Shown here piece after piece: positions 40,469 through 49,542 of a DNA stretch of 64,000 nucleotides. Position 1 is the first letter of the stretch, and the number at the start of each line of letters is the position of its first letter. The notes beneath the pieces were generated by a model that was not told where the DNA came from, did no database searches, and saw only the letters and a program-made list of their open reading frames with translations. Position numbers and translations under genes: made by a program. Origin of the DNA: Gammaproteobacteria bacterium (GTDB lineage Bacteria; Pseudomonadota; Gammaproteobacteria; JAABTG01). The stretch is from positions 1 through 64,000 of the forward strand of contig JAGNLM010000007.1 in the NCBI GenBank assembly GCA_017999615.1, written 5' to 3'.

Positions 40469-40789
40469 ATGGACGACACCCTCAAGCGTCTGCTGGACAC
40501 CGAGCTCCGTGCAGGAGAAGCCGTGCAGGAGGCGAAGGGCAAGCGTGAGGAGATCACTCACCAGTCCCTCGAAGAAGCGCGGCGGGCTGAGCAGCGCTTC
40601 CACGCCCGGGTCGGTGAGCTCCACGCGACGAGCCTCGAGAAGGCAAAGGTGAGGGCCGACCAGTCCATCGCCGAGTTGCGGCGGCGCTACGATGAGCGGG
40701 GGAAAGAGCTGCGCCAGGGCGCGGAGGCTCGGGAGAACGATGCCATCGAAGCGGCGCTCTCGGTCCTGTTGAAGGGAATCCGGAGCTGA
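40469..40789 (+). CDS. V/A-type ATPase subunit G/H (peripheral stalk)
   Basis: A 106-residue, almost wholly helical coiled-coil protein (LEEARRAEQRFHARVGELHA; EKAKVRADQSIAELRRRYDE) of the size of A-ATPase subunit H/G. It pairs with subunit E in the peripheral stalk. First gene of the nine-gene V/A-ATPase operon; the ribosome site before the ATG is weak. Identity is inferred from helical composition and position. Confidence 0.75.
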   Translation: MDDTLKRLLDTELRAGEAVQEAKGKREEITHQSLEEARRAEQRFHARVGELHATSLEKAKVRADQSIAELRRRYDERGKELRQGAEARENDAIEAALSVLLKGIRS

Positions 40790-40793
40790 CGCC

Positions 40794-41813
40794 GTGGGTG
40801 GCGCCCGCTATGCGTACCTGAACACCCGAGTGTCGCTCTTCGCGGCGCGTCTGCTGTCCCGGGAGCGTCTCGAGGCACTGGTGGACCAGCCAGGCGCCGA
40901 GCTCCCTGAAGCCGGCGACGTCAGCGCTTTCCTCTCTCCGGGCGGGCCGGACCCCGTGCGTCTCGAGCAGACGCTCCTCAGCCGGACCCGCCACGACTTC
41001 CAGGTTCTCGCCCGGCCGGTGCGGCCCAAGGAGCGCGCGCTCCTCACCTACGGGTTCCTGTGGTTCGAGCTGATGAACCTGAAGGCGATCATCCGGGGCA
41101 AACTGAGCGGATTGCCGGAGAAGGCCATTCGCGTGCAGATCCTCGACTTGGGCGCATACGCCACACTGCCGGTCGACGAACTGTTGCGCGCGGAGGACGC
41201 GGCGGAGATGCTGCGCCGCCTCGAGGCCACCGTTTACAGCGACATCGCGCGGCACGCGCGGCGGGTCTATGAAGAGCACAAGGACCTGTTTGCGGTCGAC
41301 GCAGCCATCGACCGGCGGTACTTCGCCCAGCTGCTCTCCCGGGTGCGCAATCTCGGCGGGGCGGAGCAGGCCGCCGCGGAGGACCTGGTCGGGCGGGTGC
41401 TCGACCGGTTCAATCTCGCCTGGCTGCTGCGGTATCGCTTCTCCTACAACCTCCCGCCGCCCGAGGCGTACTACCTGTTGGCCCCGGCTGGCCGAGTGCT
41501 GAAGGCCCAGCGCCTGCAGGCGCTCGCTCAGCTCGGTTCGCTGGAGGAGGTCGTGGAGGCCCTGCCGACGGAGATAAAAGAGCGTCTGGCGGGCGTCACC
41601 TCGGTCAGCGAAGCGGACAACCGGCTCGATGAGATGATGCTGGACGCCGCCGCCGAGGCACTGCAGAACCCCGCGCGCCCCATCGCGCGGGCCTTTGCCT
41701 ACCTGGTCGTGCGCGACGGCGAGATGCGCCGCTTGATTGCGATCGTGAAGGGCCGGCGCATGGGGATGCCCACCGACCTCGTCCGCTTTGCCGCGAACCT
41801 GGAGTCCGCCTGA
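40794..41813 (+). CDS. V/A-type ATPase subunit C (rotor-stalk socket)
   Basis: A 339-residue helical protein with YAYLNTRVSLFAARLLS at the start and an ELMNLKAIIRGKLSGLPE helix, both typical of V-ATPase subunit C/AC39 (repeated NxKxxxR-type helices). It forms the funnel between the c-ring and central stalk D/F. It starts with GTG, 4 bp after subunit G/H, and abuts subunit I with no gap. Confidence 0.9.
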   Translation: MGGARYAYLNTRVSLFAARLLSRERLEALVDQPGAELPEAGDVSAFLSPGGPDPVRLEQTLLSRTRHDFQVLARPVRPKERALLTYGFLWFELMNLKAIIRGKLSGLPEKAIRVQILDLGAYATLPVDELLRAEDAAEMLRRLEATVYSDIARHARRVYEEHKDLFAVDAAIDRRYFAQLLSRVRNLGGAEQAAAEDLVGRVLDRFNLAWLLRYRFSYNLPPPEAYYLLAPAGRVLKAQRLQALAQLGSLEEVVEALPTEIKERLAGVTSVSEADNRLDEMMLDAAAEALQNPARPIARAFAYLVVRDGEMRRLIAIVKGRRMGMPTDLVRFAANLESA

Positions 41814-43706
41814 ATGTTCAGCCCGTTGCCGATGCAGCGCGTCAGCCTGCAGACTCTGCGCGAGGCCGCGCCCCAGGCGGCGGTCATTCTGGCCCGCATC
41901 GGGGTCTTTAACCCGGAGACCATCGACGTCCCCGAGGGGGCGCTGCCGGATTCCCCGGGCGAGCGCTTCCGCGAGGTCTTCCTGAGCGGGAAGGCCCGTC
42001 TCCTGAAGATTCAGACCGGGGGCTACTGTCCGCTCGACATCGCGACCGACCTCACGCGCGTCGTGGACCTGGACGAGCTGGAGCGCACCAACATCTACCT
42101 CGGGGACCTCTGGCACGAGCTCTCCGAGCTCGAGGAGGAGGAGCGTACCCTCGAGGAGCGCGGAACCTCTCTCAAGCAGCTCGGCGAGAGCCTGGAGCGC
42201 TTCGCGGCCCTCGACGTGGACCTCGGCGTGCTGCAGCGGCCGAAGGAGTTCCTGTCGGTTCAGGTGGGCACGGTGAACCGCGCGAATCTGCGGCGCCTGG
42301 AAGAGGCGGCCTCCCTTGCGGGGCACTTCGTTCGCCCCTTCTATGAGACCAAGGGCGTCGTCTATCTGGTGGTCGCCGGTCCCTCCGAGTCCGCCCACGA
42401 CATCGAGGCGCTGTTGCGGACCGCGGAGTTTCGCGCCCTTTCGATCCCGGAGGAGTTCCGGGACCACCCCGAGCAGATCCGCACTGAGCTTGCGGCCAAG
42501 GCCGAGGAGCTGAAGCGGGAGAATCGTGAGAAGGCGAAGCAGATCGATATCGTGGTGGCGAAGCACCAGGACCGCCTCGCGACGGCCTGCCGGACCCTCG
42601 CGGTCGCGGAGCCGTACGCCGAGCTCGCGACCCGGATGAAGGCCATGGGCGGTCTCGCGGTGGTGGAGGGCTGGATCCCCAGGGACGACGTCGAGGCGCT
42701 GGGTGACGCGCTGCGGGGCGGATTGTCCGTGCCCTACGTGCTCACGGCACGCGACCCGCTCCCGAGCGAGCGGCCTCAGGTTCCCTCGGTCATGCGCCAT
42801 CCCCGCTGGATGCAGCCGTTCGTCGCGCTGGTCTCCAACTACGGCATTCCGCGCTACGGCGAGATCGACCCCACTGTGCTCTTCACGGTGAGCTTCATCG
42901 TGATGTTCGGCATGATGTTCGGTGACGTGGGCCACGGTGCGGTCATCGCGATTGCCGGTCTGCTGTTCCGCAAGCGGCTCCCCGAGGTTGTTCCGGTCAT
43001 GATCTCCGCCGGCATCTCCTCGGTCGTTTTCGGCTTCATCTACGGCAGCGTCTTCGGCAACGAGCACGTTCTGCACCCGCTCTGGATATCTCCGATGTCC
43101 GATCCGCTGCGGATGCTCAAGGTGGCCCTCTACTGGGGCATCGGGTTCATACTTTTCGCAAATGCGCTCACGTTCTACAACCTGATCCGGGAGGGCCGGT
43201 TCGCGGCCGCGCTGTTCGACGCCCGCGGTGTCGCCGGCTCCCTGCTCTACATCGGAGGCGTCTACGCGGGCCACCGCTGGATGGGCTCCGGTGTCCTGGG
43301 GCTGCCCGAGGCGCTCGCTGTCCTGGTTCCGCTGGCGATGGTCATGGCCTTCCATTGGTTCCATTTCCACGGCCCGATCGGTGAGCGCCTCCTGGTCACC
43401 ATCGTCGAGGGCTTCGAGTCGCTGATGGGATACCTGGCGAACACCCTCTCGTTCCTTCGCGTCGCCGCCTTCGCACTCAACCACGTGGCACTCTCCCTGG
43501 CGGTGTTCACGCTGGCTGGCATGCTCGATACCGCAGGCCACTGGATCATGATCCTGATTGGCAACCTCTTCATCATTGTCGTCGAGGGCGCCATCGTGAT
43601 GATCCAGACCCTGCGTCTCGAATACTACGAGGGCTTCTCGCGCTTCTTCCGCGGCGACGGCCGGGCGTTCCAGCCGCTGCGCCTGCAGGGGCTGGTTCGC
43701 TGGTAA
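41814..43706 (+). CDS. V/A-type ATPase subunit I (membrane a-subunit)
   Basis: A 630-residue protein. The N-terminal half is soluble and coiled (LSELEEEERTLEERGTSLKQ); the C-terminal half has about eight membrane helices starting near residue 355 (LFTVSFIVMFGMMFGDVGHG). The essential translocation Arg is in the conserved block SFLRVAAFALNH. It forms the ion half-channels against the c-ring. Highly typical of the family in length and order. Confidence 0.95.
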   Translation: MFSPLPMQRVSLQTLREAAPQAAVILARIGVFNPETIDVPEGALPDSPGERFREVFLSGKARLLKIQTGGYCPLDIATDLTRVVDLDELERTNIYLGDLWHELSELEEEERTLEERGTSLKQLGESLERFAALDVDLGVLQRPKEFLSVQVGTVNRANLRRLEEAASLAGHFVRPFYETKGVVYLVVAGPSESAHDIEALLRTAEFRALSIPEEFRDHPEQIRTELAAKAEELKRENREKAKQIDIVVAKHQDRLATACRTLAVAEPYAELATRMKAMGGLAVVEGWIPRDDVEALGDALRGGLSVPYVLTARDPLPSERPQVPSVMRHPRWMQPFVALVSNYGIPRYGEIDPTVLFTVSFIVMFGMMFGDVGHGAVIAIAGLLFRKRLPEVVPVMISAGISSVVFGFIYGSVFGNEHVLHPLWISPMSDPLRMLKVALYWGIGFILFANALTFYNLIREGRFAAALFDARGVAGSLLYIGGVYAGHRWMGSGVLGLPEALAVLVPLAMVMAFHWFHFHGPIGERLLVTIVEGFESLMGYLANTLSFLRVAAFALNHVALSLAVFTLAGMLDTAGHWIMILIGNLFIIVVEGAIVMIQTLRLEYYEGFSRFFRGDGRAFQPLRLQGLVRW

Positions 43707-43786
43707 GCGATACCGGAAATCGGCACTGTCCGAGACATAACCACACGTCGCATCCATTCACTCAACCTAGAAAAGGAGCACATGTC

Positions 43787-44239
43787 ATGTACTGGCTGCT
43801 TGCCTTGATGTCCATCAGCCTCCTCGGCGTCGTTGCACTCGGCTTCTTCTTCGAGGTCCGTCCTGCCCCCCGCAACCCAGCCGTCTTCGGTTGGCTGAGG
43901 GGCGCCGTGGGCCTGAACCTTCTCACCTACTTCGGCGCGCTGGTCGGTGTGCTCTTCCTGGGCGTGAACGACGTGATGGCCGCCGAGCCGGCGGTGGCAG
44001 CGGAGGCGGCGAAAGAGGTCTCGCTCGGCCTTGGCCTCGCCCTGATTGGCATCGGCCTGCCGACTGCCGTGGCCACCGTCGCCGCGGCCATTGCCGTGGG
44101 CCCGGTGGGTACCGCCTCGCTCGCCGTGATCGCGGAGAAGCCCGAGGTCTTCGGCCGTACGCTCGTGTACCTCGGCCTGGCGGAAGGTATCGCGATTTAC
44201 GGTCTGGTGGTCACGATCCTGCTGCTGGGAAAGATCTGA
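43787..44239 (+). CDS. V/A-type ATPase proteolipid subunit K
   Basis: A 150-residue, four-helix membrane protein. The last two helices form the c-hairpin: GIGLPTAVATVAAAIAVGPV then LGLAEGIAIYGLVV, which carries the ion-binding Glu. The first two helices (LLALMSISLLGVVALGFFF and a second) are an extra hairpin without an acidic residue. The Gln and Ser/Thr of sodium-type binding sites are not seen, which favours protons. A strong AGGAG-type site precedes the ATG; a 80-bp gap follows subunit I. Confidence 0.9.
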   Translation: MYWLLALMSISLLGVVALGFFFEVRPAPRNPAVFGWLRGAVGLNLLTYFGALVGVLFLGVNDVMAAEPAVAAEAAKEVSLGLGLALIGIGLPTAVATVAAAIAVGPVGTASLAVIAEKPEVFGRTLVYLGLAEGIAIYGLVVTILLLGKI

Positions 44240-44559
44240 TGCGGATCATCGCCATGGGCGGCGCCGCGCTCGTGCAGGGGTTCGCCCTGCTCGGCGCCGA
44301 GGCCTTCGAGGACGCAACCAGAGAGGACCTGGATCGGGTGCTGGGCGACCTCCTGCGCAGTCATGACCAAGCGCTGGTGTTCGTGGAAAGCGCATTGGTG
44401 GCGCGCGGGGGCCGGAACCTCGACCGGGTCCGAAGGGAGGGGGGGCGCATCATCGTGAGCGAGATCCCCGCCCTGGACGCGCCCGAAAGCTACCGGCCGC
44501 CCGTCGAGGCACTGGTGACCCGGGTGCTGGGGCCCTCGGCCCTTGAGGAGAGGACATGA
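44239..44559 (+). CDS. V/A-type ATPase subunit F
   Basis: A 106-residue protein of the V-ATPase F family (central stalk, regulates rotation with D). An N-terminal beta-alpha unit (GFALLGAEAFEDATREDL) and a beta strand (GRIIVSEIPAL) match the family layout. The start at 44239 shares its A with the subunit K stop (TGATG). Confidence 0.85.
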   Translation: MRIIAMGGAALVQGFALLGAEAFEDATREDLDRVLGDLLRSHDQALVFVESALVARGGRNLDRVRREGGRIIVSEIPALDAPESYRPPVEALVTRVLGPSALEERT

Positions 44560-45206
44560 ATCCGAACGATCAGGTCGCGTCGCTCGAGCAGGCCATATTC
44601 GAGCGCGCGAAGAACCTCGCCGACGAGCACCTGCGGCAGGCGCAGCGGGCGCGGGAGCGAATTCTCGCTGACTCCGCGGAGCGGCTGCGTCTGCTCGAGG
44701 AGAAGGAGATGTCGCTCGCCAAGAGCCGAGCGGAGCGCGAGTTCCGTCGGCTCGTCCAGTCGGCCGAGATCCACATGCAGGCCGACATGGACCGGATGCG
44801 CTGGGGGCTGGTGCAGTCGGTCATGCAGGGGGTGAACGGCCGGCTCAAGACGCTGCAGGCGAACGACGAGTCTGGGCTCGCCCTGTTGCGTGCCCTGCTC
44901 GTGGAGGCCGCCTCGGCCATCGAGCGCGACGAGCTGGTGGCTCGGGTGAGCGTCTTCGATCACGGTCGGGTTCAGGGGCGGTGGGACCTGGAGTTCCGTA
45001 ACGCGGTGCCAGGCAAGACGATCGGTCTCTCCCCGGACGCCTGCCCCTGCTCGGGCGGAGTGCTGGTGGAGAGCGTGGACGGGCGCATCAGCGTGGATAA
45101 CACCTTCGAGGGCCGCATGTCGCGGCAGAAATCCGACCTCGAGCGGGTGATCCTGGAGCGTCTGTTTGCCTCGGCGGGTCAGATGGGGATGCTCTTCCAT
45201 GGGTAG
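44556..45206 (+). CDS. V/A-type ATPase subunit E (peripheral stalk)
   Basis: A 216-residue protein: long N-terminal helix (RAKNLADEHLRQAQRARERI) for coiling with G/H, and a C-terminal globular domain with SGGVLVESVDGRISVDNTF, the signature of V/A-ATPase E. It overlaps both neighbours (4 bp with F, 8 bp with A). Confidence 0.9.
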   Translation: MNPNDQVASLEQAIFERAKNLADEHLRQAQRARERILADSAERLRLLEEKEMSLAKSRAEREFRRLVQSAEIHMQADMDRMRWGLVQSVMQGVNGRLKTLQANDESGLALLRALLVEAASAIERDELVARVSVFDHGRVQGRWDLEFRNAVPGKTIGLSPDACPCSGGVLVESVDGRISVDNTFEGRMSRQKSDLERVILERLFASAGQMGMLFHG

Positions 45207-46980
45207 GATCATCGAAATCAACGGGCCGATCGTGACGGTGGAGCTGCCCGGGGTGCGCAACGCCGAGCAGGTGAAGGTCGGCGACTTGGGGCTGGTGGGC
45301 GAGGTGATCAGCCTCGACGGCACGACTGCGGTCGTGCAGGTCTACGAGTCCACCGAGTCGCTCAAGCCCGGCCAGTTGGCAGAGGCCCTGAACCGACCGC
45401 TGTCGGTGGAGCTCGGGCCGGGTCTCCTCGGCCAGATCTTCGACGGCGTGCAGCGCCCCCTGCCCGCGATCGCGAAGCTTTCGGGCGACTACGTGGCGCG
45501 CGGTCTCGCCGTGCCTGCGCTCGACCGGGAGCGACGCTGGGAGTTTCGCCCGAACGCGAGCCTCCAGGCGGGCAAGCCGATCGACGCAGGGGTCATCCTG
45601 GGCACGGTCCAGGAAACGGACACCATCGAGCACCGGATCCTGGTGCCACCCGACGTGAGCGGTGAGCTCCTCGAGCTCGCGCCGCCGGGTGAGTACACGG
45701 TCGAGGAGGCGGTGGCGCACGTTCGGGATCACCGGGGCGAGGTGCACAAGCTGCGCATGTACCACACGTGGCCCGTGCGCCGGCCGAGGCCCTATGTCAT
45801 ACGCGACCACGCGGCGGCGCCGCTCATCACCGGCCAGCGTGTGCTCGACACCTTCTTCCCGCTGCTGAAGGGCGGAAAGGCCGCCGTGCCCGGGCCGTTC
45901 GGTGCCGGCAAGACGGTTGTGCAGCAGCAGGTCGCCCGCTGGTCCAACGCGGACATCGTGCTCTACGTGGGCTGCGGGGAGCGGGGCAACGAGCTCGTGG
46001 ACGTGCTCGAGACCTTCCCCGAGCTGAAGGACCCGCGCACCGGGCGCTCGCTGATGGAGCGGACCTTCCTGGTGGCGAACACCTCGAACATGCCGGTGGT
46101 GGCCCGCGAGGCCAGCATCTATGTCGGCGTGACCATGGCCGAGTACTACCGCGACCAGGGCTACGACGTGGTGATGGTGGCGGATTCCACCAGCCGCTGG
46201 GCCGAGGCGCTTCGCGAGGTCGGCGGGCGCCTGGGGCAGATGCCCGTCGAGGAAGGTTACCCGGCCTACCTCGCGTCGCGTCTTGCCGCCTTCTACGAAC
46301 GTGCGGGCCGCGTGAAGACGCTGGCCGGTTCCGGAGGGTCGGTGACGCTGATCGGCGCGGTGTCGCCGCCGGGCGGTGACTTCTCCGAACCGGTGACCAG
46401 CCACACCAAGGAACTGGTGCGCACCTTCTGGGCGCTGTCCAAGGAGCTCGCGGACTCCCGGCACTACCCGTCGGTGAGCTGGAACGACAGCTTCTCGGAC
46501 TACGTCTCCACCGCCGCCGGGTGGTGGGCTGAGCACGTAGACAAGACCTGGGCCGAAAAGCGCGCCGAGTGTCTTGCCATCCTCGCCCAGGCGGACGAGC
46601 TCGCGCGCATCGTGAACCTGGTCGGCCCCGAGGCGCTCTCGCCGGAGCAGCGCTGGGTGCTCGAGGGCGCGGGACTGGTGAAGGAGGGTGTGCTGCAGCA
46701 GAGCGCACTCGATCCTGTCGACAGCTACTCCTCGCCCGAGAAGCAGTACGAGTTGATGGCGCTGATGCTCGAGATCTACCACCAGGGCCGGGACCTGCTG
46801 AAGCTTGGAACGCCGGTGGAGCAGCTCTCCGGCCTGCCCATCATGGGCAAGGCGCGGCGATTGAAGTCGGCGCACCGCAGCGAGGCGATCGACCAGATCA
46901 GGGCCTTCGGCGACGAGATCCGTGCGACGTTCGACCCGATCCGCTCGGAATACAGCGCGGCCAAGGGGAAGCAGGCATGA
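45199..46980 (+). CDS. V/A-type ATPase catalytic subunit A
   Basis: A 593-residue catalytic subunit. P-loop [13 protein letters not shown] near residue 230, the non-homologous insert in the N-terminal third, [20 protein letters not shown] with the catalytic region, and [35 protein letters not shown] is the family N-terminus, so the ATG at 45199 is right. Subunit B starts inside its stop codon. Confidence 0.97.
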   Translation: MGRIIEINGPIVTVELPGVRNAEQVKVGDLGLVGEVISLDGTTAVVQVYESTESLKPGQLAEALNRPLSVELGPGLLGQIFDGVQRPLPAIAKLSGDYVARGLAVPALDRERRWEFRPNASLQAGKPIDAGVILGTVQETDTIEHRILVPPDVSGELLELAPPGEYTVEEAVAHVRDHRGEVHKLRMYHTWPVRRPRPYVIRDHAAAPLITGQRVLDTFFPLLKGGKAAVPGPFGAGKTVVQQQVARWSNADIVLYVGCGERGNELVDVLETFPELKDPRTGRSLMERTFLVANTSNMPVVAREASIYVGVTMAEYYRDQGYDVVMVADSTSRWAEALREVGGRLGQMPVEEGYPAYLASRLAAFYERAGRVKTLAGSGGSVTLIGAVSPPGGDFSEPVTSHTKELVRTFWALSKELADSRHYPSVSWNDSFSDYVSTAAGWWAEHVDKTWAEKRAECLAILAQADELARIVNLVGPEALSPEQRWVLEGAGLVKEGVLQQSALDPVDSYSSPEKQYELMALMLEIYHQGRDLLKLGTPVEQLSGLPIMGKARRLKSAHRSEAIDQIRAFGDEIRATFDPIRSEYSAAKGKQA

Positions 46981-48371
46981 AAGAGAAAGAATACCGCATG
47001 GCTACCGCCGCCCGGGGCGCCCTCCTGTTCATGAAGGGCGTGCCCGACGTGGCCCTCGGCGACCGCGTGCAGGTCCGTGACCACAAGGGCAACCTGCGCA
47101 ACGGTCAGGTCATCAAGACCTCGACCGAAATGGCGCTCGTGCAGGTGTTCGAGGGCACCGAGGATCTCGACCTCGACCGGACGTGGGTCCGGTTCCTGGA
47201 AGAGCCCTTCGAGGTCCCGCTGTCGCCGGCGATCCTGGGCCGCATCTTCAACGGCGTCGGCGAGCCCCGCGACGGGCGCCCCCCCATCGTCTCTTCCCTC
47301 AAGCGGAACGTGAACGGCTCTTCGGTGAATCCCGCCTCGCGGGCCTACCCGAAGGAGTTCATCCAGACCGGGGTGTCCACGATCGACGGCCTGAACTCCC
47401 TCGTGCGGGGCCAGAAGCTGCCGATCTTTTCGGGCTCCGGTCTGCCGCACAACCGGCTCGCCGCGCAGATCGTGCGCCAGGCCAAGCTGCCGGGCGAGGA
47501 GTCGAACTTCGCCATCGTGTTCGCGGCGATGGGCGTGTCCTACACGGACGCGCGCTTCTTCGAGGAGGAGTTCGAGTCGAGCGGCGTGCTCTCGAACGTG
47601 TCCATGTACATCAACCTGGCCGACGACCCACCGATGGAGCGGCTCATCCTGCCGCGCACGGCGTTGACGGCCGCCGAGTACCTGGCCTTCGAGCAGGACC
47701 GGCACGTGCTCGTGGTCATCACCGACATGACCCACTACGCCGAGGCCCTGCGCGAGGTGGCGACCGCGAAGGGCGACGTTCCGGCGCGCAAGGGCTATCC
47801 GGGCTACCTCTATTCGGACCTTGCGGAGATCTACGAGCGCGCGGGACGCATCCGCAACCGCCACGGCTCGATCACGATGGTTCCCGTGCTGTCGATGCCG
47901 TCCGACGACATCACGCACCCGATTCCCGACCTGACCGGTTACATCACGGAAGGTCAGATCGTGATGTCTCGCGAGCTCCACAACCAGGGCGTGTACCCGC
48001 CGGTGAACGTCCCCCCGTCGCTCTCCCGGCTGATGAAGGACGGTATCGGCAAGGACTTCACGCGCGAGGACCATCCTCGCGTGGCGAGCCAGCTCTACGC
48101 CTCCTACGCCCGGGCGCTCGAGGCCCGCAACCTGGCCTCGATCATCGGTGCGGAGGAGCTCTCCGAGCGCGACCGGCGTTATCTCGCCTTCGCGGACGCC
48201 TTCGAGAAGCGCTTCGTGGGCCAGGGGGAGGACGACGACCGTAGCATCGACGGGACGCTGACCCTGGCCTGGGAGCTGCTGTCCCTGCTGCCGTCCGACG
48301 CGCTGGCACGCGTGACCGAGGCGGACATCAAGAAGTACTACAACGCGGAAGCCAACGCGGCCGAAAGCTGA
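46977..48371 (+). CDS. V/A-type ATPase regulatory subunit B
   Basis: A 464-residue non-catalytic nucleotide-binding subunit. The P-loop is degenerate (FSGSGLPHNRLAAQIVRQA), as always in V-type B. DDITHPIPDLTGYITEGQI is the conserved C-terminal region. The ATG at 46977 overlaps the TGA of subunit A (ATGA). Confidence 0.97.
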   Translation: MKEKEYRMATAARGALLFMKGVPDVALGDRVQVRDHKGNLRNGQVIKTSTEMALVQVFEGTEDLDLDRTWVRFLEEPFEVPLSPAILGRIFNGVGEPRDGRPPIVSSLKRNVNGSSVNPASRAYPKEFIQTGVSTIDGLNSLVRGQKLPIFSGSGLPHNRLAAQIVRQAKLPGEESNFAIVFAAMGVSYTDARFFEEEFESSGVLSNVSMYINLADDPPMERLILPRTALTAAEYLAFEQDRHVLVVITDMTHYAEALREVATAKGDVPARKGYPGYLYSDLAEIYERAGRIRNRHGSITMVPVLSMPSDDITHPIPDLTGYITEGQIVMSRELHNQGVYPPVNVPPSLSRLMKDGIGKDFTREDHPRVASQLYASYARALEARNLASIIGAEELSERDRRYLAFADAFEKRFVGQGEDDDRSIDGTLTLAWELLSLLPSDALARVTEADIKKYYNAEANAAES

Positions 48372-48378
48372 GGGCGCC

Positions 48379-49005
48379 GTGGAACAGCGACTGAAAGTAC
48401 CGCCGACCAAGAGCAACCTGCTGCGCCTGAAGCGGCAGGTTGCCTTCCTGGTGCAGGGCCACACGCTGCTCGAGCGCAAGAAGGATCTGCTGACGCGCCT
48501 GGTGTACGAGCGGCTCGGCCACTACCGCAAGCTTCGTAAGCAGACCCGCCAGTCGGTGCAGGACGCCTACCGCTGGCTCGGGATCACCCACATGCGCATG
48601 GGCAAGCAGAAGCTGGGTCAGGTCGCCATGGGGCTGCCGCTCAGCATCGACGTGCACATCCTGCCGCGCAGCAGCCTGGGGGTGCAGTACCCTGCGGTGA
48701 CCGCGGAGCGCCTGCCGCTGCAGCCGGTGGCGGCGCTCGGCACCGACGCCACCCTGGACGAGACCCGCGCGCGGTTCGCCGAGATGGCGGTGATGCTCGC
48801 CCGGCTCGGCGAGGCGGAGACCGCGCTCTGGCGCCTGCTCGAGGAGCAGCGCAAGACCCAGAAGCGGGTGAACGCGCTCAAGTACAACGTGATCCCGCGC
48901 TACCGCAACACCATTGCGTTCATCGTCTCGACCCTGGAGGAGGAGGAGCGCAACACCCTCTTCCAGATCAAGGTGCTGCGGGAGCGGGAGGCCCGCCGCG
49001 CTTGA
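48379..49005 (+). CDS. V/A-type ATPase subunit D (central rotor)
   Basis: A 208-residue coiled-coil rotor shaft. The N-terminal PPTKSNLLRLKRQVAFLVQG and the C-terminal QKRVNALKYNVIPRYRNTIA blocks are diagnostic of subunit D. It starts with GTG, 7 bp after subunit B, and ends the operon. Confidence 0.95.
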   Translation: MEQRLKVPPTKSNLLRLKRQVAFLVQGHTLLERKKDLLTRLVYERLGHYRKLRKQTRQSVQDAYRWLGITHMRMGKQKLGQVAMGLPLSIDVHILPRSSLGVQYPAVTAERLPLQPVAALGTDATLDETRARFAEMAVMLARLGEAETALWRLLEEQRKTQKRVNALKYNVIPRYRNTIAFIVSTLEEEERNTLFQIKVLREREARRA

Positions 49006-49006
49006 G

Positions 49007-49025
49007 GAGGGCGCCCGTCGCCCTC
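49007..49025 (+). terminator. Hairpin after V-ATPase operon
   Basis: GAGGGCG-CCCGT-CGCCCTC is a perfect 7-bp stem 2 bp past the subunit D stop. No T-run follows, so termination may be partial or factor-dependent. Confidence 0.45.
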
Positions 49026-49063
49026 GCGGGTGAACTTGACGTGTGTTAGGTCCTGGTGCACCA

Positions 49064-49104
49064 TTGATGCAGATCATTTCTGTCCGTGGCGCTCGGAATA
49101 GAAT
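49064..49104 (+). promoter_or_regulatory. FNR-type class II promoter of sulfur-globule-like gene
   Basis: TTGAT-GCAG-ATCAT (49064-49077) matches the FNR/ANR consensus at nine of ten bases. TAGAAT (49099-49104) is a good -10. A start near 49111-49112 puts the box centre at about -41, the class II position. The 5' leader to the ATG at 49187 is about 75 nt. Confidence 0.68.
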
Positions 49105-49186
49105 TTTGGATCGTAGCGTAGCGGCACCAGAAGACTGACGCGGTTTCAGGAGTCTTGTTCATCACTCGCGTGAGGAGGCAGCAGTC

Positions 49187-49504
49187 ATGACCAAGATGTC
49201 TCGTGTGCTGGCAGCGGCGGTGTTGGTGGGGGCGACCGGGATTGCGGCGGCGCCCGCCCATGCGTTCTTCGGCTGGTTCAACCCCTGGAACTGGACGGGC
49301 GGCGGTTACCCCTATGGCTGGGGCGGCTACCCGCACGGTTGGGGCGGTGGTCCGTATGGCTGGGGTGGCTATCCCGGCTACGGTTGGGGTGGTTTCCCGT
49401 ACAGTTGGGGCGGCTATCCCTATGCCTGGGGCGGCTACCCGTACTACACCGCTCCGGTGGTCGTAGCGCCGGCGGCTTCGTCGACTTCCTCCGACAAGAA
49501 GTAG
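49187..49504 (+). CDS. Sulfur globule-like Gly/Trp/Tyr/Pro-rich exported protein
   Basis: A 105-residue protein with a signal peptide (VLAAAVLVGATGIAAAPAHA) and then FFGWFNPWNW and about seven units of the type GWGGYPY. It ends in a polar Ser/Lys tail after VVVAPAASS. The composition and FWNPW-like start resemble SgpA/B/C, which coat periplasmic sulfur globules in Chromatiaceae. It could instead be another aromatic Gly-rich envelope protein. The strong context is hydrogen/sulfur chemolithotrophy and an FNR-type promoter. Confidence 0.7.
   Translation: MTKMSRVLAAAVLVGATGIAAAPAHAFFGWFNPWNWTGGGYPYGWGGYPHGWGGGPYGWGGYPGYGWGGFPYSWGGYPYAWGGYPYYTAPVVVAPAASSTSSDKK
49302..49444 (+). repeat. Tandem repeat encoding Gly-Trp-Gly-Gly-Tyr-Pro units
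   Basis: Imperfect repeats of about 15-27 bp built on TGGGGCGGCTAYCC encode the repeated protein units. Third positions vary, so the units are old rather than freshly duplicated. Slippage would mostly keep the frame. Confidence 0.8.
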
Positions 49505-49542
49505 GCAACGCACGCCACCCCCCGCGCGGGGGGGTAAGCCAT

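Noticed and set aside
40554-43757. A 1067-codon open frame on the minus strand opposite the V-ATPase genes
   Set aside because: It is a shadow frame in GC-rich DNA; the plus strand encodes clearly conserved ATPase subunits C and I, and the minus product is low-complexity and Arg/His/Glu-rich.
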